Shown: positions 1-13,230 of the stretch, piece by piece | Layout: each line of letters opens with the position of its first letter | How positions within the stretch are numbered: position 1 is the first letter of the stretch | Assembly (NCBI RefSeq): GCF_003945595.2 | Contig: NW_024104421.1 | Location: 4,650,001-4,714,000 of the forward strand | DNA length: 64,000 nt | Direction: 5' to 3' | Origin: Pipra filicauda | Lineage: Eukaryota > Chordata > Aves > Passeriformes > Pipridae | Made by a program: the position numbers and the translations under genes | Notes under the pieces: model-generated | What the model saw: only the letters and a program-made list of their open reading frames with translations | Told to the model about the DNA's origin: nothing | Database searches by the model: none

Positions 1-2194
1 AAGACTTCAGAGGGAGCATGTTTAGGGTTGTGCAAACAATCCCAAATCCCACTTCCGTCCCACAGAAACATCCCAAATAAGTGCTGCATTTGTGAAGTTT
101 CAGTAAGGGAAAGCCATTTCCCAAAACCCTAAGGAAGGGTGCTTGCTGTGAGGCAAGCAGAAACCTTCCCAGGCCAAGTTTTATCTGGCTAGGGGGACGG
201 GAGCCAGCAGTGTGTGACCCTGTGGCCTGTAATGGCTGGGGAAGGCTGACTGGCCACACCATCCCCACCAGGCACTGCCAGAGCATCAGCCCAGTGTGCA
301 CCTGCTACTCACAGCAGAGTCCACATGGACAGCAGATGTTCACACATTGGCATTCACATCCCAGTCTGAAGCACTAAATCAGCTCATGCTGGGGGAAAGG
401 GGGATGTTGCCGTTCTGGCTCCTCGGGTGAGTTCTGAGCAGCTTTGTGCTCGGGGCCCTGTTGTGAGAACAGCCACGAGGGCCTGAACAGAGCAAAGCAA
501 AAGTCACACTGTAGGAGATACTTGTGGAGGCACTGTTGAGGATCTATCAGACCTCAGCCTCCAGGAAGTAGTAGTCAAAAGGTTTTGGATAATGGGCAAT
601 ACCGGTGAGACTTAAAAAAATATAAAATAAAAAAAAAAAGAAAGAAATGTGGCAAAACGAACAACAAAGTTATATGAAATCAAAACAAATTTAAACCCTC
701 TCCCTTGAGAAGAAGAACTGCCTGCTGCAAGCCCTGCAGCAGCCCATCTCCAGCAGATGCAGTCAAAGGTTTTGCAGAGGCTTTTCTGCAGGTCAGAATG
801 GGCCTCTGAAGCAAACAGCTTTGAAATCTGGTGACACTGATCACACAGAATCCTGTTGAGGGGATGAGCAGGACTTCCAAATCCCAATCAGGTGGGAAAC
901 TTGTGGAAGAAATGAGTATGGGAGCAGCACAGGCTGCAAAACTCTAAGCCTAAAAGAACCAAACTGTAGGACAACCACAGCTTGAGGCAGGGGTGGGAGT
1001 ATAAAGGAGAGGGTTATTAGTAAAGAAAGGCCCATTTAAAATGGGAACAAGTCTCAGTCCTACCTGTCAAGTTCTGTCTTTCACCGATAGAAGCTGTGCT
1101 TTTTTCACAGGAGCATTTTCGCTAGACCCCCAAAACTGCAGACATCAGTGCAGGCAAGATGACAGCTCTGGAGAAGGGCCAGCAGAGTTCAGAGCCCTTA
1201 GCTGGAAACTAAAGCAACGCTGACAAGCATTGAGGGAAAATTTATGAGGTCCTGATTGCTAAAAGCATATGTTTGGGATATAAAAAATTAACAATTATGC
1301 CACCCACACTGTTTATTCTTTTCTTATGTCAGGAGTTTAGGGCTAACATGTTGAAACATAAAACAACCTGAGCACTTTTTAGATGGGATTTATGGCATTC
1401 CCGGGCTGACATTTAGTATCATGGCTTGTAGTTGAGCATACTATTCAACAAGCCACCTGCCTCTATAAATGTCACTGTTTGTGCTCAAACTCGGTTTACA
1501 TATAACTCAAAGGAACTCCAGTTCCTTCAGTTCCTGCCTGTTTACAGGGATGTTTCATGGCACACAGCACTGAAAAGGACAATTTGTAGAAAATAAAGGT
1601 TAAAGTCTTGCATGATATACCTTGTCTGGAAGCAGTGGAAAGGAGCATGTGAGATCTGCATTCCAGTAAAGATGCAGGACTGCCTTCAGGATCAGTTGGT
1701 GCTGGCCTGTGCAACCATCAGCCCTGTAAGGAACACAGGGAATGACCCACTCACAGTTGAGGAGCAATGGATCACTAGGTGGGGTGACAGGTGGCCTTAG
1801 CTTTTCATGCCTGGAGATTCCTGAGTCTTCCACAGAGTACCAGAGCTGCTCAAAGGGGCTCTGTCTGGCTGCATGGATTCTTCTTCAGCATAAGTACTGC
1901 AGAAAAGTAGCCATCCAGACACAGCCACGGGAGCAGGCAGCAAACTGAGCATGGGATGCAGGGAGGCAGAGGCACGTCAGGACTGCCACGTGCTGGAGTG
2001 TTCAGACTGCACAGTCAACCACACCACAGCACAGTCCCAAAAAATGTATCTCTTGAATGCCTCCACACTTCTCAGGAGAAATGAAGGAAGCACTTGGAGA
2101 CAAACTTCTGCCCAAGAGGAGCTGCAGCAGCAACGGCTCCAGCACTGGTTGCACAAAGCACCTTTGATTCTGGCTATATGCTCAGGCAGCTTTA
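1..2194. other. Intergenic DNA, no gene seen
   Basis: The open frames here are short, on both strands, and resemble nothing I recognise. There are A-rich and T-rich stretches near 610-650 but no clear repeat. Confidence 0.6.
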
Positions 2195-2315
2195 TTGGAA
2201 TCATGGAATAATTTCAACTGAAAAGGAACTCTGCAGGTCATCTAATCCAATGTCCTGCTCCAAGCAGGGCCAACTAGATTAGATAGGTCAGGGTCTTGCC
2301 CTTGTTCATTAGGAT
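2195..2315 (-). mobile_element. Short CR1 3' end, minus strand
   Basis: The plus strand begins with the reverse complement of the CR1 terminal repeat (GGAATCATGGAATAATTTC). The usual CR1 3' UTR follows, recognised by the segments GGTCATCTAATCCAATG and CAGGGCCAACTAGATTAG. It is a short, old copy and its right end is uncertain. Confidence 0.75.
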
Positions 2316-4787
2316 GAAACACGCTGCCACAGCTAATCCACTGCCTCTTTAACAACAGAGACATTACCTAGATGTGTTCTCCAAAATCAGAACATTTGCC
2401 ACACAGCCTTAGGGAGAGGATTCTGTTGGGCAGCAGAAGCCATTGGCAAATTTACAGCATAACTATAAATCCCAGAGGAGCATAGAGAGCTCCATCAAAC
2501 TCTCGTTCCTTTGCTAATGCAAAATTGGCAATTTCCTGCTTTACAGAAAAGAAAAAGCATATAAGATGTTTCCCTAGGGTCTAGTTGTACCAGAGACCAG
2601 TGAAATTAGGCACTGAATAACTCTGAAAAAGAAGTGGTATGTTCAGATAGTTCACAGAGCAACTCCACGTTTCTCTCTAAAATCTCCATATGAATGATCA
2701 GGTCAGAAAACTAGTATTTCATAACACGGACATAACAGACATTGCTCTGCTTTAATGGAGCTCTCTTCCACTTGACAGAATATGCTGGCCTGACAATCAT
2801 ATTTCCCTTAATTTAAATGTTTTGGTATCTAAAGGTATAGGGCATCTTCCTGCAACCGCCATCAATCAAGCTTTGAATACTGCAAAGAAGAGGGAAAATA
2901 AACCTGTGCCTGTCACCTCATGCAATCAAATCTAACCAAAAAAATTTACCCTTCTGGGAATGAGAAGTTGATGACATAGAGAATAAAAATCATCTTGATG
3001 GCTAGCTAAGATCTGCCTGACCTGATCTATCTAACATGATAACTATTAAAAAAAAAATCACATGTACCTCATTCTTGAAGATCATGGGATGAAAAATTAT
3101 ACACGTCACACATCCCCAGGCACGACTTGTAATGGGAAACACTTTTTGCATTTTGTTACAGGTTTATAGATGGTTGTACTCAACTCTTGGAGCTTTTCCT
3201 CTACAGTTGACTCTCCCTATGCAGAACATAGTCCTGCAGGCAAAGACTGGGTGATGGTACATCAATTGCAGAAAGGAGCTCTTGCTTGGCACAGGCAAGA
3301 GGAGTAGCCTCCTTTGTACAGCCATTATTTGAACATGTGGGAAGAATGAAGCAGAGATTTCTAGAATCACATGATTCTAACACATAACACAAAAATGTCC
3401 CATGCTAACAATAATCCTGAGGACAAGCCCTTATGTTGACAGTAAGATTGTTGTAGATGAAACTGAGTCTCCTTCCTGCGAGTGAAAGGAACAACACATA
3501 GAGAAAAAACCCTCTTATATATGAAAGGTTTTGATATCACAAACCTTGTGACCCTTACAACCAAGGTTTTGCCACTCTGAACAAAGGCATTCTGACATTC
3601 CCTGAATTAAATAGAAACAGAGCCCAATACAAGATAAAGGTAGGAGCAGGAGGAAAAAATGTCTTAGTCTACTAACAAGGGCTTTTCAGAGAGTTGCCAA
3701 AAAGGGATGCTTGATAGAAGTTACAGCACAAGAAATCACTCATTCAGAGATCTTCTCCTCTCACATACTCCTTCCTTGGATGTTCAGTTGGCCCAGGGAA
3801 CTGAGGTGATGGTGGGTGTTGAGGTTTTTTTCTGTGAGCCTGCCATACATACCCTGTCAGAGGGATCCAAGAACACATCAGCAAACTGAAAAATAAATCT
3901 GACTCTAAAAATGTTAAATCTCTAAATGCTGGTCACCCACAGAATGGTACAGCTGAGCCCAACATGATCTTCTCATGGACGCAAAGGTTGCTGTAGACCA
4001 AACCACAGTGACAGAAGTATGTAATAAAACCTATAGAAATGTCTTTTGCTATCAGCTTTCCTAGGAACTGCTGGACTCAAAACAGCTCTTTAACACCATC
4101 AGAGAGATTACACCAATTTAAATAATCACATTTCACAAAGAGTTGTTAGGACTACAAAACTTTGAACCACAAACCAATTCAACATGTTAGATAAGCAGGA
4201 AGGGAGACTCTTTCAGCATCAGCCCTGCCTCTCTCCTGCCTTCTGGCTCCTGCAGCAAGTCAGGCACATGGTGAAAAAAAGTGTTTCCAGCCAGTGGGTG
4301 GCACCCAGTACTATGTGCTGGATGTGTCCTTGATAGTTTGAATATATCAGATATTTTTAGGTACTGTAAGCAGTTCTAGGCAATCAAGTATTGTAATCAA
4401 GAGCATACAGAAGTTCAGCTATATCAGCTCAGTCAGGATTTTAAGGATTCAGGTTTTGCAGCTCTGTCAATTAACGTGCTGGCATGGTAGAAGCAGAGTT
4501 GCTCCTTGCTTTGGTGTAGCCATTTTCAGAAGAATTTCACAGCCATTTTCAGAAGAATCATATTCCTGAGGACTCCCCACTGTGCTCAGCTTAGCAGACA
4601 GCTATTTCAGTAATAGTAGCTTTCTGCAAGGAAATAGGAAACGTGGCTCTAGCTGGAGATATTCAGAGTTACCTGCCATGGTGAAAATCTCTGGGTCCCA
4701 GCAGGCCACGCCGTTTGAGAAACGACACAGAGATATTATAGACAGAAAGATTATAAAGCAGCCAATCTTTTTAAGACCAAGCAGAAG
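2316..4787. other. Intergenic DNA, no gene seen
   Basis: AT-rich sequence without a recognisable gene or named repeat, apart from the small tandem duplication at 4518. Confidence 0.6.
4518..4558. repeat. Tandem duplication of an 18-bp segment, period 23
   Basis: The segment AGCCATTTTCAGAAGAAT occurs at 4518 and again at 4541, separated by five bases. The copies are identical, so the duplication is probably recent. Confidence 0.85.
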
Positions 4788-4905
4788 CCTCGCGAGTCGT
4801 GCCAGGAGCAGCTCCCCGATCAGCACCGCGGACAGCGGCGCGGCCGCGCCCGCCCTGCTCACGCGTGTCCCAGCTCCGCGGGCAGCCGCCTCCATCCATC
4901 CCTGC
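4788..4905. promoter_or_regulatory. Small CpG-rich island of unknown role
   Basis: About 120 bp rich in CpG (for example GCGGCGCGGCCGCGCCCGCC) stands alone in AT-rich DNA about 13 kb past the IPO8 stop. On the plus strand a TATAAA lies at 4752-4757, about 30 bp to its left. On the minus strand an open frame runs through it to a donor-like CAG|GTAACT at 4672. It may be a promoter for an unannotated transcript, but the sequence alone does not prove it. Confidence 0.45.
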
Positions 4906-7900
4906 CTCCCTCCCTCCATCCCTGCCACACAGCTGGCTGGATGACTTAAACACCACCACATCGCCCAGGCCAGGCATCTGCAAGCAGTGTCCCCCAGGCG
5001 TGTCCCTCGGAGAAGAATTGCAGGCAAAGCCCCAAGTGAGGAGGAGCCGCTGGAGGAACTGCTGAGCTCGGGGGTCCAGGGGCAGAGCTGGATCTAAACA
5101 TGGCAGGCTTCGGCCCCTGCGGTGGTGACCTAGGTTTGGTACCACAGGGAACATGTTTTCCCCACAAGCGACAGTAAGAATCTAGGAAAGAGCTACAAAT
5201 GTGTTCTAAACTGCAGAAAACACGGGCTCTGCAGCTGCATTCATAACTTTCTAACTTCTCCCTAAACTTGCATATACCTGCGTGTGCCCTTTTCCTCAGT
5301 GCCACATTGCTATCTAGACCTTCCCACAGCCTGGCCTCTCCTTTCTGGCTTCGCATAAAGAGACAGTACATTATACAAACTACACATTACACAAATATAT
5401 TCAGTATATATCTGCATCTCTCATGGATGGATCACTGCAAAGAAGCTGAAGTTTGACAGCAAAGCTGGAGTCTGGAAGGCACAGTTGTGCAGCTCTATAC
5501 TATGTCTGAGCAAAGCTGCAGGGTCAGGAATGCGCCTATACTTTCCCCAACAGTAACACAAAGCAAATGACTGCAGGTGCATTTCACAACCCTCAAAAAC
5601 CAGTATTTCCCTGTCTAGTCTTTTCTCCTTCACCAGTATGCTCTGTCACCTTGGAAAAGGTTAAGAACCTGGGGGTCACAACCCATCTCCTTAAAACCTC
5701 CAGAGATCCCTCCATTCACCTGTTTCTCCTATGCTTAGATCTTTCATCAGTGAGATGCTTCTTTTCTCTTGTGAATAATAAGCCACCTGCTTCCCTCAGC
5801 AAGCAGAACCTACCAGACACCTGCTGACACTTTGCAATCCAAACAGTGATTGGTTTCTCACTTAAGTTCTTCCTTTGCACCTTCCCCTCCACCACAAGTC
5901 TATAAGTTCATGATACCACAGAACTCTATAGTTCATGCTTCAGCTTTTGGACTGCTCTGAGGAAGTGACATACCCTTGCAATTGAAGCCAACGCTATTTG
6001 AAGCAAGCTGTAGTTTCCAGAGTTAGAAACTGCATGGTAGTGGGACTCATGCCTAATGCTTATTGCTTTTCCTGCTCATTTCCTTTCAAATGCTAAGTCT
6101 AATTATCCTCTGTTTGAAGCAGGGCCACTTCATTCAAGATTACTGCCATTACCACATTTTGAACAAGTCAAACACCTGCCCTCCTAATCATGTCTGCCCA
6201 CACAGGCCAGCCAAGCTATTCTGCTACCCTTTAGTTCCCCCTGCCCATCCGACAGAAAGAGCTGCAAGACTGACTGGATAAAATCCTGAGCCACCTTCTC
6301 TGATCTCTGAGCTGACCATGCTTTGGGCAGCAGGTTGACTAGAAATTCCTATGCTCCCTTCTAAAGCAAACTATTTGGTGGTTCTAAGTTTTCAAGCAGG
6401 AATAGTAATAGAAATTGTTAGAAAATTTAGTTCTGTAACATACTCCTCCAAGGGGTATATGTTTCCTTTCTTAAGTATTTTCCATAATCCTAAAGGATAG
6501 GCTAATGGCCACCACAAAGCCCAGGATCTGGACCCCACATGCCCAGGGGCTCAACACATTCAGTAACTCAGAATCAGAATCTTACATACCTTTAGGTGCT
6601 TCTGTTCAGAGGATTTCCAAGCTCTTCCTGCCAATGGCCTTTTTTCAAGGTCTTACAACTTTGACATTCATAGATTATCTTTCATAGCACTCACTGATGA
6701 AGTGCTGAGTTGAATGCCCCCTGACAAGTTTCCTGAATGCTGTAGTATCATTTACTTGTGTTAGAGCATCCACAGTAAAAAGCAAAAATAAAAAGCACCA
6801 AAAAGTCACAATAAATGGTGCAATTAAGGCAACATAACACACTTTAAATCAGAGGAAGAGCTACAGCTCAGCTTCTGGGCAAGGAAAGGTTATAATTTAC
6901 CAAAGTAAGACAAAGAATATGCATCAAATTACTCACGTTTCAGAATCTTTTATGCACAAGCATCAGCAAAAGTGACTATACACTTGCACACAATCAGCAA
7001 ACAAGAAATGGAGATTTTTCTTCTCTATTTACCGTAGGTTATAATCCTCCCGAGCGCCTCTCTTTCCCCTTCAAATAAACCCACTGGTGCTGCACTCATA
7101 TTAGCAGAATTCCCCACCCAACCTGGATGGTTCATTTCCCTGGGCCTGCTTTTTAAGGTGAGAAGGAAGCAGGCTTTGCCAGAGGGTGATTTAGAGCATC
7201 TGATGGCTTAGGAGCATAACTATCCCACACTTTCCTACAAAAACCTAAGATAAGCCTCCTAATCTAAATTAGGTGCTTAAAATCGGGTAGTGTGCTTATT
7301 TTTTTCCTTATCTCCCTATTAGCACTCCACATCCTAGTGCTCACCTGTGTATCTTTAAAGGTCATATCCACAGTTGGTAATTTCCCCCCCTATTTTTCTT
7401 CAACCAAAAGGGGCATATTATAAAAAACAGTAAGAAAATGCTATTGCACAAAGTTATATTGTGAAATGGAAGCCATTCAGGAAAGGATGAAATGCTTCCC
7501 AGTGCTTTAATATGGCTTTGGAAATTCTTTAAATTAGGAACTGCTAGCATCCTGTTAGGCAATCTCCTGCAGCAGAATAAATCTTGGACTCAGGTGTCCC
7601 ATAACACAAGTGACCTCGGATGAAAGCCACAAAGATGGCAACAAAATAAACTAGCAAGTGTCCCTTGACATTAAGTAGCCAGTGCTACATTTTCCTGCAG
7701 CAATACTGTCAAAAAGTAAAATGCAGTTAAAAGTCAACTACAGCTCCATATCCAAATAAAAAGTAAGAACAAATGAAACCTTTCCCCCTCTCCTAAAATT
7801 AGAAACAGAGCAACACCATGAAGCTATAAACTGAGTATTTAGTCTATAAACAAAGCAATACTCTCTTTTTCTTGTCATAGTTAATCTTGGACGTGTTTGC

Positions 7901-10357
7901 CACACATTTTCTGTGTCTTCCCCAACCTGCAGCACAGTTACAGAATTTTGTATCAGGATTTGGGTCTTGATTCAGTAATTTGACCCTGAAATGCTGAAAA
8001 AAAAATTGCTCAAAATCTATTTGAAAATATTGTACACAAACCTGTATCTAAAGAAAGAAAAAAAAAAACAGTAAGAGAATCTCATGATCCATGCTTTGTG
8101 GGAATATCTATCAACAGAGAAGTCTGGCATCATTCCACATTTCTTCCTAATTCAGCAGATCACAGTCACAAACCCCCAAGAGGTGCACGTGAGAGGAAGA
8201 CAGGAACCCAGAATCACCATTAAGCAAGATTTCTGTGTTTACAAAAAGCAGAAGCTGAAGATCTAAGGCAAGATCCTGATGCCCTGGAAAACCAGTGCAT
8301 CCTGAAGCTACAGAACAGACAGCCAAGTGAGAGGACAACAGCCTAATCAGAGCAGACAGAGATGAGCACATGCACTCCTTCTGTGACAAGCAGCCAGACA
8401 TGATTTGCAACCACAAACAGCTGCTACTTCAGCCATACAGTGGCAGTGGTTTTTCAGTACATGTATTTTATTAGAAGAATATCCACCTCCCAGTAATAGA
8501 AAATACATGAAACAATCAAATGTGTCCTCACAACACTCCGGAAGAAGCAACAAGAACTGAGGCAGAACCACAGAACTGTGCAGAATTCTCTCTTCTTGAC
8601 AGACCCACCTTTGGCAGCCAGGAAAGTCCTTTAGAGTCTCCAGCCTGGTGCCTCAGACAGCATTGAGTTCCAAAATCAGCCATACTTTCCTATCAGAGGA
8701 GCCCAATGCGAGAGTATTTGCAGCCTCTTTACTTTAGTCCTATCTTCGTGGGATCAGTAAATCTTTTGATTAAGAATGCAATGGGATAAATATTCTGTAA
8801 ATGAACACCAGGAGTAGTAACTTCCTTGGAGCAATTTCCATGCTTGTTCTACCAGTGAAATTAGTGCTTGAGGTACTTATTGTGCATGGACTCTTTCTTG
8901 GCCAGGCTGGCTTTTTTTTCCATTCCATCACAACAGTGCAGACAGCCTGTCAGCTTTTCTTCAAAACAATAATATAAATAGAGCTAATCATGCTGTTCAC
9001 CCTGAGTAAGTTGATTGTTGCTTGGCAGAACTCAACAGCTCTGATCCTTGTTACACTGAGGAACTAGACTCCATGTCTGTGTTTAATCTCGCTTCATGCC
9101 GACACATCGCTGAGTGCTCTATCCATAGAAATGGATGGTGAGAACCCGTTCAGTTCAGTGCACATTCAGATCCAATGCAGTGCTCTACAATTACTCTTGC
9201 TGGGGTCTTGTTTAAGCCCCTGCATCCTCCAGGAAGACATTTATGGCGGGGGGGAGACACGACCCAGGGTTTGCTTTCTCCATGAAGAAGTAGCTCTTGC
9301 AGAGAACAGCCACAAGTGCTGCTGAGGGCCATGTCAGCCCCGTGGCTGTGGTCAAATTCCCACACAAAGGAGCAGCTGTTTGGCTCCATTGCCACACTTT
9401 GCACAACAACCTGTCATGGCAGTCGGGTGCAAGGCAAGGTGTGTTGTGGAAAAAAAGGGCAGTATGGATTATTTATATTTAATAGAAACTGCTTAAGGCA
9501 CCCTTATTTGTTGCAGTTGCACATTCTGCTCTCCAGGGTGCTGAGAGGCAGGTGGCCAATATATTTAATAAAAAAGGAAACCATTCATTATTCATATATT
9601 GATATGACATTTCTGTACTCTATATTTTATTCTGAATCTCATTTATATGACTATGGATAGTTTTCCTCATGTGCAACACAGTACCATGTAACTTGAGCTC
9701 TGCCAGAAAAAAACCCCATAAATTCAGTAGGAAACTGTATGGGATTGGTTAAAATCCCAGTAATTTAATCAAATAGGTAATTAAATTATTTGAATTATTT
9801 ATTTAACATGTGGTAACGAGAGAAAGCAAACACTGATCATATTTCACCCTTGCTGGGGACTAAATGAAACAAACTACCATTTTAAGAGATTGGGAGTTAG
9901 AATTCAGGTTAAGAATGTGATTCTAGCTGAAAGATGAACACTGTCAGAGGGCAGGAGGTGGCATAGGAGCCACCATTTTTCACCCATTTACTCTTTAGAG
10001 CCCGTTAAAAGTGGCAATCACAACTTCAGAACCAAATCAGCATGTCCATTAATACCTGCAGAGGGGTTTCCCAACACCCTGATACATGGTACAGATGATA
10101 CCGTGGGTCACCTGGAGTTCTGCTTCCAAGGCATCAGGTTCACCTCAAAGCCTCAAGAGGAATTAGCAATTGGGATGTCATTCATCACCCAGCTGAGAAC
10201 CACTTTTTCTACAGGAGAGCTCGTCACACCAAGCAACCCACACAAAATACAATTAAACCATGTCACTGGTAGATAAATTAAAATTGCAGCTCAATAGAGG
10301 AACTCACTGTTACTAAGCAATTTCATAAATTAAGTATGTTCTGGCAGATCCTCTCTG
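4906..10357. other. Intergenic DNA, no gene seen
   Basis: Only short chance-length open frames. A 7-G run near 9247 and short homopolymers are present. I see no RNA gene or recognisable mobile element. Confidence 0.55.
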
Positions 10358-10452
10358 GAAGGTATTAGCAATGATCCATACTAGGACTTAGCAAATTGCT
10401 TGGGTAAAATCTTAGCTCCATTAGAGCCAATAGCAAAGCTCCCAGGCACTTA
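10358..10452 (+). repeat. Unnamed dispersed repeat, copy 1 (left half)
   Basis: This stretch aligns with the left half of the copy at 12311. Shared segments include TGCTTGGGTA and CTCCATTAGAGCCAAT, with the same order and spacing. I do not recognise the family. Confidence 0.7.
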
Positions 10453-12310
10453 CAGAGAGCCAAAATTTTAATTTCTCATGCCAACTGCAACCCATTGCTA
10501 CGGCTTTGGGCAAACCACACTGATTCAGCCTCCTGAGTTAAAAAACATGGACAGCTAACCACTGCTTTTGGAGAGACTGTGGAGGATTGGCAGAAGTGGC
10601 CCATGCAGAAAAGGGTAAGTATCATCAATCAGTGCTATTTAGCAAGCAGGCTACTTCAGCAACTCACCGTCAGGGAAACGCTCCACCAGGCTTGCAGTTC
10701 CAGCTGGATTCCCCTCTTGTCCTGTGGAGGCTTGGTAAAAGTATCTTCTTTACGAATTCCATGCACAGAAGACTGGCCCAAACTCTGGTGCAATCCCCCC
10801 TCTCTCAGGACTGCAAGATGACTACCTTCACTAGTTTGGTATTTTGAGAATTGTATTTGAGTGTTCTGCAAACATCAGCTATGTTCTTTCACAGGCAATG
10901 GGTGTACATGAACAGTTGCCTTCACAAGTCAGAGATTAACAAAAACACTGCTACACAAATGCACATATTAACTCTGCATAACACACACATTTGTTTAAAA
11001 TTAATTCCCGGGTGTTCTTGCAAATAGGTTTTATGGCTGTATGAAGAGAGGTTATAAAAGGACATTTGGCTCCTTGGTAGGTGGCATGTTACATTTTTTA
11101 AAGAAATGTTTTTCCTCCCAGATAAATGCACAACAGATGTAACATTCGACCTAAGCAATAAGATTTATTACTATTTTTAAAGCAAATTCAGCACAGCTTA
11201 AGAGAACACTGTACAGAATTCTTTAGGTTAGGAAGAGGTTCTTCTTGTCATCGATGCATGCTTTGCATTTGCCAATTCTTGCCCTCAAAGCCAACCCACA
11301 GTTTAGTATTTCAGGCTTCTTACAAAGGTGATGATCCTGCAATTCAATCTGCTAATGTAGCACATAGCAGGCTCCCTCTAGTCACTGCAGGCATGGGCTC
11401 ATATCTTTGCTTTTAATATCAAAAGAAATCTGCATGGCCTCTTTGGTCTCTTTCTGAGCCCCAAAACATTCCATGTGATTTACATTAAGCGTAATACCAA
11501 CAGCACATGCAACCAAAAGCAAGTGTCACACATTGTTTGGCAATGAAAAATAAACACTACAGCTGTGATCAAAGAATGTGTCTTGCTTATATTGTCTTAT
11601 ATTAATTTCTTTAGCTCATGCATCTCCATATAAATATTTATTGTTTTGTATTTTCTTCAGAGGCCATAGTTCTTCTGTTTTCTAAAAATAACCTGCTTAT
11701 GCATAGTCTTCTCTTTTCAAAGCACTGGTCTTCCTTTTGTTAAGTTCATTCGCAATATCTCTGTGCATGAAAAGTGGTGAAAGATGGGTATGTGCAACTT
11801 CAATAACAAACATGTTGAAAATACCTAAAAATGAGGAACAATTCTTGGATGAACACTGTCAATGGTAAACAGTCCCTGTGAAAAAAAATCAATAGGCCTC
11901 CATGTCATGTAATAATTTTGCATTTTTGCATAAGGGCATGAAACACGAAAATTAAAATATACCTGAGAATAACATTAAAATCTCATTTTCAAGAAAACAC
12001 TCATTTTTGTTGCTGAACAGCTTTAAGCATCAAGTAATTTTTTTCAGTTTTTGCATTTCACTTCCTGTAACATAATCCCAGATGGTCCAGCAGGCAGCCC
12101 CTGACCAACACTCTCTCAGGTGAATCGTGGAGCTGACACTGTTGTACTCACATGGGAGAAATCAGTGCATCTGAAAGGTTACCTCCTACCCCACCACACA
12201 CAGAGCCAAGCATTTCAAATTGTGAACCTCTATACAGCCTATAAAAAGCAATCTTAGACTTAATATACCACTTTCACCTCATTTTTTTTGATATGGACAA
12301 CTACCAGTCA
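10453..12310. other. Intergenic DNA, no gene seen
   Basis: AT-rich sequence between two copies of the unnamed repeat. No recognisable gene. Confidence 0.55.
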
Positions 12311-12535
12311 AAGGTATAAGCAGTGATCCAAACACCAGGACCCAGCAAACTGCTTGGGTAGAAGCCTGGCTCCATTAGAGCCAATCGCAAAACTCACAGG
12401 CACTTCTGCAGTGAGCACTGGGATCAGATCCATAGGCCAGGAAAGTTTCTACCTGTCTATGGCCCAAGCACTGCTTTAGTTCTTCATTTTACACTGGATT
12501 TGCTTGATTGGTTTCATAAAAGCAGTGGAAGAGGA
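12311..12535 (+). repeat. Unnamed dispersed repeat, copy 2 (most complete)
   Basis: The left half aligns with 10358-10452. The right half aligns with 13090-13230 through segments such as GTTTCTACCTGTCTA, CAAGCACTGCTTTAGTTCT and TTCATTTTACACTGG. This makes it the fullest of the three copies. No open frame or terminal inverted repeat is evident. Confidence 0.75.
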
Positions 12536-13089
12536 GAAAAAAATCCGGATTAGAATCGCTTTCTGATCCCAAGTTCAAAGCATCTCACCAAATTTGGGGC
12601 TGCTCAGGCACATTCTCTTCCCAGAGAATGGCATGGGACCAACTTCTTGGACACTCCTCTAGAAGATCTAGGCAACACTGGGAACATTACAGATCTGAGA
12701 TCACATAAACACATCACCTATATTTAAATGGATTCTTTCCACATTCATCACAATTACACGTGCCTGTAGATCCTCTCTAAATTGGTGTTCCCCAAAACTC
12801 TTTTAGTCAAGGAATCAACCAGTTCCCTAGCCATGGGGTACTTTCAGTAGCCCTTTAGTAGGATGTATGCTGATAATCTCTAAGAAAGACTGTAAACTCA
12901 CTGAGTGTTTCCTATTAGTGACTGCACATCAGCCAGGACAAGTAATTCCCAGACTTTTTAAAAGGATGCAGTTGATTTCTGCCAGAGAAAAATTGTATTA
13001 GAGTCTTTACCTCTCATTAATGGCTGTCAGTTAGGGTACTGACATTCACACAGATGTTGCATGTTGTATTTGAAAAGTATCTGAGTGTA

Positions 13090-13230
13090 TCTGCAGTAAG
13101 TATTGGGATTAGATCCACAGGCCAGGAATGTTTCTACCTGTCTAGTACCCAAGCACTGCTTTAGTTCTCCTTCATTTTACACTGGTTTTGCTTGATTGGC
13201 TTTACAAAAGCAGTAGCAGTGGAAGAGATG
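13090..13230 (+). repeat. Unnamed dispersed repeat, copy 3 (right half)
   Basis: This stretch aligns with the right half of the copy at 12311, including CAAGCACTGCTTTAGTTCT, TTGCTTGATTGG and AAAAGCAGT. All three copies have the same orientation. Confidence 0.75.
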
